A stretch of 64,000 bases of DNA from Styela clava. Its lineage: Eukaryota > Chordata > Ascidiacea > Stolidobranchia > Styelidae. The notes under the pieces are model-generated. The model saw only the letters and a program-made list of their open reading frames with translations, was not told the DNA's origin and did not search any database. The DNA lies in assembly GCF_964204865.1 (NCBI RefSeq), contig NC_135257.1, positions 7,152,151-7,216,150 of the forward strand, written 5' to 3'. The translations under genes and the position numbers were made by a program. Below, piece after piece: positions 48,301-58,589 of this stretch. Each line of letters begins with the position of its first letter. The first letter of the stretch is position 1.

Positions 48301-51300
48301 AGGTACAACTAACCTACTTCGTAATCAGTACTTGGTACTTAATCAGTTTTTAGCCTTACATAACGACCTTGTGCTATGCTATGGTAGACTAAGATTGAAC
48401 ACAATTAACTATAGTGAGAATTTTGCTGCTGTTTCGTTCCCAATATAAGATTACAAATGAGGTCTCAAAGAAGTTTCTGCAACACGTAGCTCTGCAGCGG
48501 CGTTCAGCCGATTTCGTTGCTTCGTTTTAATTAAATATAGTGATGAGGATGTTTTTTTGCCTAACGCATACGTAACTGGTTGAAAATACGGATAACAGTT
48601 TGATTGCTCGATTACTTAGCGACGGGTATTCGTTAATAATAGATATCCAAAATTGTGACAGTGATTCTTTTTTAAATCTGGACTGTAAAGTAGAATCACA
48701 ATTTTAATCAAGCTTTTTCCTTTTCACCGGGTTTATCATATTAATCTCTCTGCAGTTGATCGACGCCTCAAACGAAATACATTACAATGACAAAGTCGTC
48801 GGTAACTCAGCACCAGGCGCAAAATCTTACTGTGCCTATTAAAAATACTGTCAAAGATCTCTGCGGCCCATGCTTTTTTGCGCGTCTCGTGACCACCTGT
48901 AGGGTCGCAACAAGTTCATATCTTACTGGAATATTATACTGTTCTTGACTGTTTTAAACAAAGAGATATGCATAACGTTTTATATGAATAGTCTTATTAA
49001 TCAGGGAAAACGTATTGGATAGAAAAAGCACGCGTGCCGATTTTTAGGTTTCTGAATCTTGCGAGATTTGTTGGAGCGCGTCCGCGATGAATCGTAGCCG
49101 AAAAGTGTGATTACTTAGCGCCCAGATGTCGCGAAAGACGTCGCAATATGACGGCCTTATAATATGATCGTCATAAGATATTTAAATCTTTGTAAAGTAT
49201 ATCGTCATACGTAATATTTTGAGATAATCAAACAGAAAAGTATTTTCGTAATTAGCTACATAACATGGTTCTACCAACTTGAACGCAATTCGTAGTTATT
49301 TAGCGAAAAGGGGGAAATTAAATGTTGCTGTAACGTACAGTTCTCACGAGTGGGCTTTCAACAACTTTTTCCGAATGTTTGGGTTATATGACCAAATGAA
49401 CTATCCCTTCTTCCGTAACAAAGTCAAACAATGTGAACAATCCACAGAGAATCGAATTAAAAGTTATTTTAAGCATTAGTAACGTTATATTGAAATCATG
49501 GAGTCTTACAAATAAAAAATACAGCCCCTTTATCATCGAATATTAAATGTCATTGAAAAATATGAAATTTAAAAACAAATTTCGAAGTGGTTGTCACTTC
49601 ATAAGATTATTATACCAGTTTTTCCTTAAATTAGTCTTTTACTCCGTGCAAAGGTCTCACGTAAGAAGCATTTCTGGTTTTAAAATAGCATTTGCAAGAC
49701 AGGTATTCACGAAGTATTTGTCGAGACAGAGCAGAAATATGCAACGATAGCAGATTCCAACATATGTTTGCTAAGCGTGCCACTCCTAATTTGTGACGGC
49801 TATGTTATTGGTGCCATAAGTAGCTGACATGTTAACCACTCTTATTCCAACAAACAAAAGCTCATGTCTCAGTTTGCAGGATAATCACATAACGAATATT
49901 TATTTATTGTGTACAATAGTTGCTTCAATCAAAAAAAAATTGAAGCAAAGTCACATGATCATATGCGCTAACGATATTCCAAGCTCGTAATTTTAATTTG
50001 AGACATTTGGAATACTGTTTGCCTTTAGAAACAGTCTACGAGCGAGAAAATCAACATTTAAAAAATATATACGTTTTTTTATAATAGGCCGGAAAATGGG
50101 CTTACTCTGTCAAGCCGTCAACAAATGAGCCACAAGATATGACGTCATCTGTGACCTCATCGTCGTCTGGTGAAAGCGTCGATCCTATTGTGGTCTCTTC
50201 TGGCATTAGTAATACAGATGTAACAGGTGGTTCTTCTACTGTCGTCTACGCCAAAGTAAGTAAGCATTTTGTAACAAACAGTATTACTTTTTGTAAATTC
50301 CTTTTTTGTCCCATATTCAATTTTTCAGGGATAATAATTTGAAATCTCTATTATCAATGACCGCAAATGAAGCTACATTTTTTTTCGAGTTATTTCATTC
50401 CAATCAACAAGTATGGGAAAATTCTTTTCCCTTCTCGTTTTCAATGTAATGCCAATTCCATGACTTATTACATAAGCTCCACCATACATTTTATATCTAT
50501 TTTTATTTCAATATAAACAAAGTAGTCTCTTTCTTTCATACTTCCATATTCACTAATAATCCTAGTTAACGGATATAAAAAATAATTTATCATAACATTT
50601 TGACGCTCTATTAAAGGTGACTCAAGGATACAAACCGATTCTCGGCGCTATTGTCGAAGCAACTGTCAGCAGGCCATCTGGAGGGCCGGTTGTTATTAAC
50701 TTATATGATAATGGCGCGGGTAAGACATATCTTAATCTCGTAGATTAGAGAGCGATTTAGATCATGGCCCGACTACAGTCAGACTTGAGTCACATTTGGA
50801 TTGTTTGTGGCGAAAGGTCGAAATCACACCATCTGAGCCTGAATTATAAATATTACAGTAACCCAAGTATTAAGCCTACTTGGCCGAAACGAGCAAAACG
50901 AGTTTGTTCAAACAAAAACGAGTTTGTCCGAACAGTCCAACATTATAAAATCCGAAATATATACATCTGAAAGATGGAATGATTAACGTTGGTTTGCATT
51001 TCACAGGAGCCGATATTAATTCTAATGATGGAATTTATTCGAAATATTTTACTGAATATTCCGGTAGAGGAAATTACGCTGTCAAGGTACGTAAAAATAG
51101 CGCAACCCTTACCGATATTTTTCTTTGTTAGTTTCATCATTTTGACATACACAAAGGTTTATTTATTATTCAGTATTTTTATTGTGGAGATGAAATTGTA
51201 ACATATAGGAAAAGAAGGATTTTTCAAGCCGCCCTGTCTACTGTAATGAAATGGACTTTGATTTGTTAACCTGATTAAACTAATTGTTTAAACAGTATTC

Positions 51301-54300
51301 ACTTACGTAACCTACGTTTGTTTAAACTTCAGTAAACCATTTATTGATTGATTGATATTTGGCTTCTTTAAAGTTCAATCTTCTTAATCAAGAGAACTTG
51401 CTGATGTTCAGTCTAAATTCTAATTCACAGCACGATTTTAAATACGTGATATTGCTTGTTTTTATAATGTACATTACTAAATTGATTACCTCAAAATTGA
51501 CGGTATCATTTGAGATGGGATCGTTTTACATATTTATCTCGCGGAAAGCAAAGTTATGAGAACGTCTTAATCATATGGTGAACCACGGCCTCTCGTCCGG
51601 TTACAGGTCCATGTCGGGTATTGAATTATTCTTAGCCAGTTATTCGTTCCCAGATGTATGAAATTGATGGTGGAGGAAGCCGGTTACGTGAACCACTCTA
51701 CTAAATGAATAGTCATTTCTGGTATAATGCAACAATTTTCTGCTTTTCGTTATAAGTTTTGAAGACCTTTTCGATATAATAAATCATTCCATGATTTTGA
51801 CTCTCTCTCTACCAATTTCTAGTTAAGAATTTCAATGTCCATCAAAACGTTATTTTTTACACCTTCACGTGTTGATTACCATTTATCAAATGCTTTTCTG
51901 CATAAAAAACACTTCAATGACAATATGTTTGTAAAGGTTGAAGTAAGATATCACAACCAATCATCAGTTGCGAGAAGCAAAAGTACATCAAGAGCAAATT
52001 ATAAACCTGGAGTCATTTCTGTCGATGGTGCGATTAATTTGTTTTTATCAAATTATTTATTGTAACTCATTTAGTAATAGCGCATATATTTGGTGCACTC
52101 TTTATTTGGCATCCTTGCTGCTAGGTACTTTCCTGACGTAGAGACATAATATTGTGAGAAATTCAACTATTAGGAATAATAGTGAAACTTGCTTGAGATA
52201 ATTCTGAAAAAATGAAATACACCCCATTATAATTAAATTTATTAAAAATCATATTGTTTTATTTAGGTTCGGTATCAGTAAACCCACATGGAGTAACGGG
52301 ACCTGAAGGCAACTCGGAAGGAGGCGGAGAAAGCCAGGCTGAAGACGTCGGTGACTTCACCAGAGTAGTTTCGACCGGTGGATTTAGCTATACTGGGTAC
52401 TAAATGTTTGAACTACACTTAATATTAAAATTTCGGATAAATTTGTAAACTGACAGGTAGGGCTGGGCACTTCGAATAGTAAATTATTCGAATCGCCGTC
52501 ATCTTGTTTTTTTCTTCTTTCCGCCATTGGTCGAGGTGAATTACCCAATTTTATTTTTTTAATTTAGTCATATTTTTTCAATGCAATCCTGTCATAATGA
52601 CTATTTTCTGTATTCAGTTGTTGGTAAATAAGTGTTTTGTTATTGTGTGTGAACGCTCCGCAATCTGTCCTAGTAATGTTTTTAGTAATTCACTTGTTGA
52701 CAGGACCAATTACAATAAAAAAGCCGGGTTAAGGGAAAGAGTATTTCCCAAATTTAGATCCATACTTTTTACAGACCCAGTACGGCTGAAGACACAATTC
52801 CACCAGGGAAGATTGTTGATTTAAAGATACAGCAAAAAAATTTGAGTGATCCATTTGCAGGGGTGATATTAACGTTTACAGCTCCAGGCAATGACTATGA
52901 TGCGGGAACAGGTATATATATATGTCTAGTTTAGATATGATTTGGCTTATATTACTGTATTAGACACAAGTGCTCTTTAAATAGGCTACTATGCTTGTGA
53001 CGTCTTGGGTATTACCAAATGACCAGTGGACAGAAATATTAGTTTTTACACGAGAAGACATCAGTAAAACACAGTGTAGCCTTAAGTTATTTTTGGACGT
53101 TCCATTACAAAATTACTTTTTTATAAAAGTCAAGCACTTCTAAATTAAGACTACATGACAGACAAGTAGCAAGTCACACGAACACGAGAGAGAGTAAAAG
53201 AATGATTTCAGCCTCGGAGATTTAAGTTCGATCAGTACGGGTTGCTTGAGCCGAAAATATTGCATACTATACATTCCGCAATGTTATATCAGACAGAGCT
53301 TAGTGCGAGACACTTCGAATGACAAGAGCGATTTAAGAGCACGCAGACAGGTAAAAGAAAGGAGCAATTACGAGAAAACAATCGTGACATAATAATCAAA
53401 TTTACAAATCTAGTCAGTGTGGGTGATAACAAAATAAGAATGCTTTTTCTTGGGGACAAGTTGATGTTATTTTCCATTTTAATATTTCCTGAAATAAAGT
53501 TAAAATTATTTATACATTGTTTTGGCAGCATCGCGCTACGATATCAGTTACACCTATGATGATCCCTCTTTGCTGGTGAGCAATTTCTACGATAATGTCA
53601 TGGTTACCGACTCGCATATCATTGAAGGCGATTTGAACGCACCGTCTAATGCTGGCTCTTCTGAAACGATGATAATCCAAACTCCGATTGCAAGTAACAG
53701 CCAGACCACATTAAGGTAAACGATCACAATCGTAGCGCCAGTGCATGTACTACATTTGGTTTTCATTGCGCCAAATTGTCATTTAATTAATATCTACATG
53801 ACGGGCAATTGAATCAGGTTCACTTTCTTAAAAATATTTTCTACTTAGCCCTGGGCTGTGATAAATTTTTTTATAATTAGTTAGTTTTCGGAGTATTTTC
53901 TTGGGCAAATATTCAAAAAAGACAAGGGAGTAATTCTCAAATATTGGTCGCGCATCCGTACCGATATGGTAGGCCTGATAAGCACCAATTTTGCTGAAGC
54001 GATCGGCGGTCACGAAGCACCACGAAAGGCGATTTTTTCTCAACAACGACAAAAAAAAACGTTAAAGATAACAATATAAACAATCCATATGTACATTTCG
54101 TGCCGGTTAAAAATCTTGTGCAATCCATTTCTCACATTACCACTTAACAATATGACTATCGCAAGCATTGCTGGGAAAAATGCCCCAATCGCATATTGTT
54201 TTCATTTTATTTAAATAAAAAAGGTTAAATCGTTTCCCCCTTTTCTGATAAATTCTCTTTCTACCAACACTAAAACACTTGCATTTCATCAGACTCGCGA

Positions 54301-55843
54301 TTGCTGTAAAGGCTGTGGACAGTTCTGGGAACGTTGCAGAAACATCTAATGTTCCAGTGATTAACTTTTTTGTTGCGCCACCCGGATCTCCAACTGTACT
54401 TCCCCCAGGCGAATCAGAGGCAGTCACAACTACCAAGTCGTGCTATTGTCCAGGTAAAAACTTAGGCTCATGCTACGCAACCTATTTCATATGCTTTGTG
54501 GTCATAACGTGAGTCTGAGTGCAGAAAATAGGGTATTGCAATTGGGTATTTTAATGTAAGAAGAAAATCGGTATCACATGTAGTTTCATAATAACATATA
54601 TTTTTAGTCACTGATGGATATTCATTTCTTTTTAGTGTGCGATCCAAACACCAATACCTACGTATTACTGACGGTGATTTTAACTGCAACCACAGCGGCG
54701 TCAGGTGAGTTTTTTGGACACGAAATGTACATATATATGGATCGTTTTGTTATTGGACACGTAGTGGACCTATGTATCATTTTGGTATTTGTTGTTCTTG
54801 TTGGTATTCTTCTTCGCATCGATATGAAAAAATCCCCTATCTCTTCAACTACTGGACCAATTACTTCGAAATTTTCAGTGGTTAAAGATTGTACTTTTCG
54901 CTGAGATCTGATACTTCATCCAAATTTTCGCTGTATTACTTTTTACTCATGGGAACACTGTTTTTAACTTATTTCGAGCGGTTCCGCGATCGAATATCAG
55001 GTCTACAGCTACAGGTAAGTTGCCGCATATGATTTTCGGGGAATTGATGATAAAATATTTTGTTGTGCCCTCCGTGTCCATATATTTGAGCATCGCTCTC
55101 TTGTTATTCCTAAGGTTATTATTATTATTCATTCTTTCTTCTTGTTGTGGAAAACCCCTTTTTTTCATTAGTATTGGACTAATTGCTTTGAAATTTTCAG
55201 CGGTTGTGGATTGTATTTTTCGCTTCAACTTTCATTTATTTTAAAAATTTTTGTGGGCTCTATGGAATTCGTTTTTGTGTGCGATGAAGTCGACAAAAGT
55301 AAAAAAAATGCCCAACATGCGCAGTTCTGCGATTTTGTGGTCAGATTACCGGTACTGTAGATTTGATGCTAATATGTTTTGGCCTCCATTCCATATATGT
55401 GGGCATTTTTTTTACCTGATCACTGTACTATTAAATAGATGTCATTAGATCAGAAAATTTTGCAATTCCAAATCGGATTTATTTGCAAACGTTGATGGGG
55501 GAATGATACAAATCAAATTATCTCTATATTACGGGATTCTTTCGACACATCGGAGTTGTTCCTCCCAGCAGTACAAAAAAAATTATGTTCAACGTGGTAT
55601 ACTAAGAGAATGGTCCGACACATTGCAATCATTGGTAGTTTCGATGACTAAAGTAGCGTTAAATTATAACGTCAAACTACTTTCCCAGTGACCGCCGCAA
55701 TAGTACTTGGAATACTGTTATGTCACGCCAACAAGCGAATGAAAAAGAAGGGACGATCTCACATGGAAGGAATCACGAATTCTCCTTACGCGACCGACGG
55801 AGAATCTGCAACAGTCACAAGCTTCACAACGCGGACCGAGTGA
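42368..55843 (+). CDS. CLCA, calcium-activated chloride channel regulator (metalloprotease), 20 exons
   Basis: Exons: 42368-42541, 42723-42863, 43533-43683, 43896-44016, 44781-44964, 45373-45624, 46251-46472, 47363-47464, 47627-47794, 48036-48302, 50088-50255, 50617-50719, 51007-51086, 51937-52027, 52267-52396, 52775-52911, 53529-53715, 54293-54453, 54636-54704, 55689-55843. They join in frame to 1,020 residues, the normal family size. CLCA proteins are secreted or membrane-tethered zinc proteases that cleave themselves and modulate TMEM16 chloride channels. Seen: a signal peptide, [13 protein letters not shown], a zinc motif HEWAH (161-165) in [15 protein letters not shown], and a Cys-rich region. 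A VWA domain follows with intact MIDAS (DSSRS 334-338, TD 432-433). Then come beta-sheet domains with [11 protein letters not shown]-like text, [13 protein letters not shown] (fibronectin-like), and a helix at about 956-981 followed by KRMKKK. Repeats fill introns 4, 6, 13 and 19. Which vertebrate CLCA it matches is not decided. Confidence 0.96.
44047..44300 (-). pseudogene. hAT transposase fragment in CLCA intron 4
   Basis: The minus strand encodes [20 protein letters not shown] and, after a loop, [19 protein letters not shown]. This matches the hAT transposase stretch that reads roughly QL..FIRGV...F.V..EL ... TDGAPSM.GK in GTF2IRD2/FAM200-like proteins, around the second catalytic region. 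The fragment ends about 30 bp from CLCA exon 4, so the rest of the element on that side is lost. The element's other end is at 44646. Confidence 0.7.
44576..44646 (-). mobile_element. hAT terminus in CLCA intron 4
   Basis: On the minus strand it reads CAGGGTCGTCCAAACCGTGG followed by GGCCCGCGGGCC and GGCCCGCAGGAGC, a classic hAT terminus. With the transposase fragment at 44047-44300 it marks the remnant of one minus-oriented element. Confidence 0.7.
45809..46018. mobile_element. small MITE, GTACATTTGAACCC-terminal family, copy 2
   Basis: Lies in CLCA intron 6, inverse to the copy at 14102. Terminal motifs ACATTTGAACCC and GGGTTCAAATGTACGGTCAC are inverted. ATAAGACGG is repeated directly on both sides (near 45801 and 46013), consistent with a 7-9 bp target duplication. 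Confidence 0.75.
51575..51701 (-). repeat. short SINE copy in CLCA intron 13
   Basis: Shares GAACCACGGCCTCTCGTCCG and GATGGTGGAGGAAGCCGG with the SINE at 26790-27017, but lacks the B-box end. Confidence 0.6.
53965..54115 (+). repeat. diverged SINE-like copy in CLCA intron 17
   Basis: GGCGATTTTTTCTCAACAAC with an A-rich tail, AACAATCCATATG and CATTTCGTGCC match the 3' portion of the AAC-tailed family. The core is degenerate. Confidence 0.4.
54784..55250 (-). repeat. two inverted SINE-like copies plus MITE fragment in CLCA intron 19
   Basis: On the minus strand, CTGAAAATTTCGAAGTAATT (about 54865-54885) and CTGAAAATTTCAAAGCAATT (about 55180-55200) are two copies of the AAC-tailed repeat. Between them, at about 55018-55115, lies a piece of the MITE family of 16413 (GTGTCCATATATTTGAGCAT). 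Confidence 0.55.
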
Positions 55844-55927
55844 ATCAGAGTTTTCCATTTATGTTCAGTGTAGCTTCAAGGTTATTTTTTGTTCCTTGGT
55901 ATATTCCCACAATATTTGACGACGCAC

Positions 55928-55933
55928 AATAAA
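55928..55933 (+). promoter_or_regulatory. polyadenylation signal for CLCA
   Basis: AATAAA 85 bases past the CLCA stop codon. Confidence 0.6.
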
Positions 55934-57021
55934 ATATATTTGTGCGATACACAGCTGTGTAATAGGGCAGTTGTGAACTTGTCATAGTCCAGATAACCCT
56001 CGGTTCATAGCAGATGCGGAGACTGTTATTAATCTATGAATTTCGAGATTTCATTATTTGCGGAACCGTTTCCATGTTTAAAAACAAATCACCCAAAACT
56101 TTTTTGACTGAAAGCAAATGAGCGACCCAATGACCCTGCCATCAAACCCACATTCAAACCTGAAGCATTGTACCTAGCCGAAAGGGGAGATATCAAATCC
56201 AATTTCCTATTGAATTAAGCGTAGGCTGCAATGCAATAGCGGTCCCTTGAGATGGCTCTACGAGTGCTTTCAGTTAGGAGCTAGCTCATCTGCTACAAAT
56301 TCGGCTATATCTTGCTGGCTAATGTCACGTGGCCGGTGTGGAACGCGCTGAAAGACAGGTAAATTGCAAGACTTGCCCATGGGAATGCGGATGGGGACAG
56401 CACACATTTGTGTTACCCATAGGCACGAAATACTGTGTGATTTTGGGGAAATGGTGGTAAAACATTTCGTTATGGACTCCGTGTCCATATATTTGAGCAT
56501 AGATCTCCCGTTAGTTATAAAGAGAAAAATATATTCAGCATTGACAATATACTTGGAGGCGAAGGTGCTGTGCTGATGGACACATGTATATTAGTTATGA
56601 TTTTAGAGTTATAGATTTTGTTGTTTTACATATCTCATCGTACATGTAGTCCTATTTAGTAGACGCTGAACCTGAATTTAACAATTTTCATTGAATTGTA
56701 TTCCAATAAGATGGGACGGGCATAAATTGCTATGAGATGGGATGGAACAGAAACATATGTCCCATGAACGAGCCTGTAAGTTGCTGAATTTGACCAGTCT
56801 ATCGGAACAGGAAAGGTATCTTGGATACTCCGCCAATATTTCCACAACGACAGATATTGAACACCAATATACTTTGTCATAACTTTTTCTCCGGATAGTA
56901 TATACAAAGCAAATTGACGTAGGGCACATGCCGAACGTACGAAAATAATAAAACATGCAATTATTCGGCCTACCTAATCAAAAGGTAGCAAACATGAACG
57001 GGTATTCTTATCGACAAAGAA
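55934..57021. other. intergenic DNA with one MITE
   Basis: About 410 bp is the MITE at 56367-56776. Nothing else is recognised. Confidence 0.45.
56367..56776. mobile_element. second copy of the 16413-type hAT MITE
   Basis: CAAGACTTGCCCATGGGAAT at the left and GAACGAGCCTG at the right; GTCCATATATTTGAGCATAG and ACATGTAGTCCTATTTAGTA are shared with 16413-16864. Flanks GTAAATTG and GTAAGTTG look like an 8-bp duplication with one change. Confidence 0.75.
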
Positions 57022-57267
57022 ATGAGAACCAACCAAATCATGCTTGAAAGCATTCATTTACTTCCCATTTCCCCGTTCACAAAAAGTTATTTAGAAATAA
57101 AACAAGAACAATATACAATTAAAAAGCAAATTGGTGATGCCCAACAAAAAACCCAAATCAACTACCCAGATTACTGGCCTGATACAAGCAGGTCCAAAAG
57201 GGTCTGGAATGCAAAGAAATTAGCTAAATTGCGGAATGCAGTAGCAGAAAAAAACGAGTTCGGCTGA
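57022..57267 (+). CDS. possible small gene, function unknown
   Basis: An 81-codon frame whose second half is polar and charged, with low-bias, protein-like composition unlike chance AT-rich frames: EIKQEQYTIKKQ, YPDYWPDTSRSKRVWNAKKL and AVAEKNEFG. AATAAA follows 75 bases after the stop (57342-57347), supporting a short transcript. I do not recognise the family. It could also be the last exon of a spliced gene whose earlier exons I cannot see. It lies between the convergent CLCA and IQGAP 3' ends. Confidence 0.4.
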   Translation: MRTNQIMLESIHLLPISPFTKSYLEIKQEQYTIKKQIGDAQQKTQINYPDYWPDTSRSKRVWNAKKLAKLRNAVAEKNEFG

Positions 57268-57341
57268 GCCGAAATCTCCGATCTATGCATATTAGTAGTT
57301 AACTTCAAGTGTTTGTGCATTTATATATTTCAGAAATGTGG

Positions 57342-57347
57342 AATAAA
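57342..57347 (+). promoter_or_regulatory. polyadenylation signal after the small ORF
   Basis: AATAAA 75 bases past the stop of the 81-codon frame. Confidence 0.35.
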
Positions 57348-58589
57348 TTCGATGATCATTTATATATTTAATCAAATTAACGGGCACAAATTGGTATATT
57401 GCCAATCTATTATTAACTTAAGATAAGGCAACGGAACATATTAATACTACATACCTAAAACAATAGCAAATGGCACATCGCAGATGGATAAATTATGCTA
57501 ACAGTCTAGGGATGTCCATATGTAAATAGTTTAAATTCACCTTCCAAATTTCAATTTCGACTAAAAGGGTTGAATTGACAACAAAATCGTGTTACACATG
57601 AGAAATGTTGTCATATAAGTTTCGAAACGTGAAAAAAAAGTCTCAAAAGGAACCTTCTTAATTTCGGTGTCTTCCTAAACTTAATTTTTGCACATCCCTA
57701 GACGAGGATTTGTGTTGGTCGTCAGAAAGTAATATAAAATAATATAGTAATATGACGTCACAACACCGATTACGTGAATTCGAATAAAGATAAAAATATC
57801 AAGTACGGTTAAATACTACAGTATGCAGAATATCCAGATGTCATATCAAGATCTATTACAAGACAATAACGAGAGGCCCATGCTTGGTCTTAGTTTACAA
57901 TATTATAACAGTTAATATTTGACGGAGGAATGGTAAAATACCGGAATGGATCTCAAGGAATAGATATCGTCTCAACTCAAGTAAAATTGAAAAAATTGGA
58001 ATGTCATGGACGTAAATGAGTTATTTTTCTCTGTGAGTGAGTGTGGTTTGTATTAGAAAGTAAGAAATTTATATTTGACGAACGAAAATCATGTCAAAAT
58101 AACAAAAACAAACTTCTAAATTTGTATAATACAACTAATATACAAGACGACGTGTTAAGAATACAGCATATGCTTTTCTACAAGAGAAGAACATGTTTCC
58201 GAACAAATTTGATATTTTGCATTGTGCCGGCTTCTCAGCGTGCAAAAAAGGATGTTATGAATTTGACAATATGATTGCGATTAAGTTATTTATGTAATGC
58301 TTTTGCTAAATTGGAAAATCTAATAATCTGTAAGCTTCTATTTGGGCTTCGTAATTAGGTTCATTAAGTCGAAATTTAATTTTATCGTCCATGAAATTTT
58401 ATTACACGGTTAGGTACTCAAAACCGCTCCATATTTGGCATGATAATTTCGGACCTTTGGTAGTAATGCTTTGGGCATTGTTTCCGATTTGTCGAGCAAA
58501 TTACACAAAGAATAGATTTGCGATGGTTTCTTCAAATCGATTTATGAATGCTGCTACTGAGTATGTTTTGTAATACTATATACATCATC
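57348..58589. other. no gene seen; IQGAP 3' flank
   Basis: AT-rich. TTTATT at 58398-58403 gives AATAAA on the minus strand, 187 bases past the IQGAP stop, and may be its polyadenylation signal. Confidence 0.4.

Noticed and set aside
48757-48841. Possible extra CLCA exon after CTCTCTGCAG
   Set aside because: Open for 28 codons, but it has no donor before a stop and the neighbouring exons already join in frame with family-typical text.
49279-49479. 66-codon frame in CLCA intron 10
   Set aside because: No similarity, no splice sites, and inside a supported intron.
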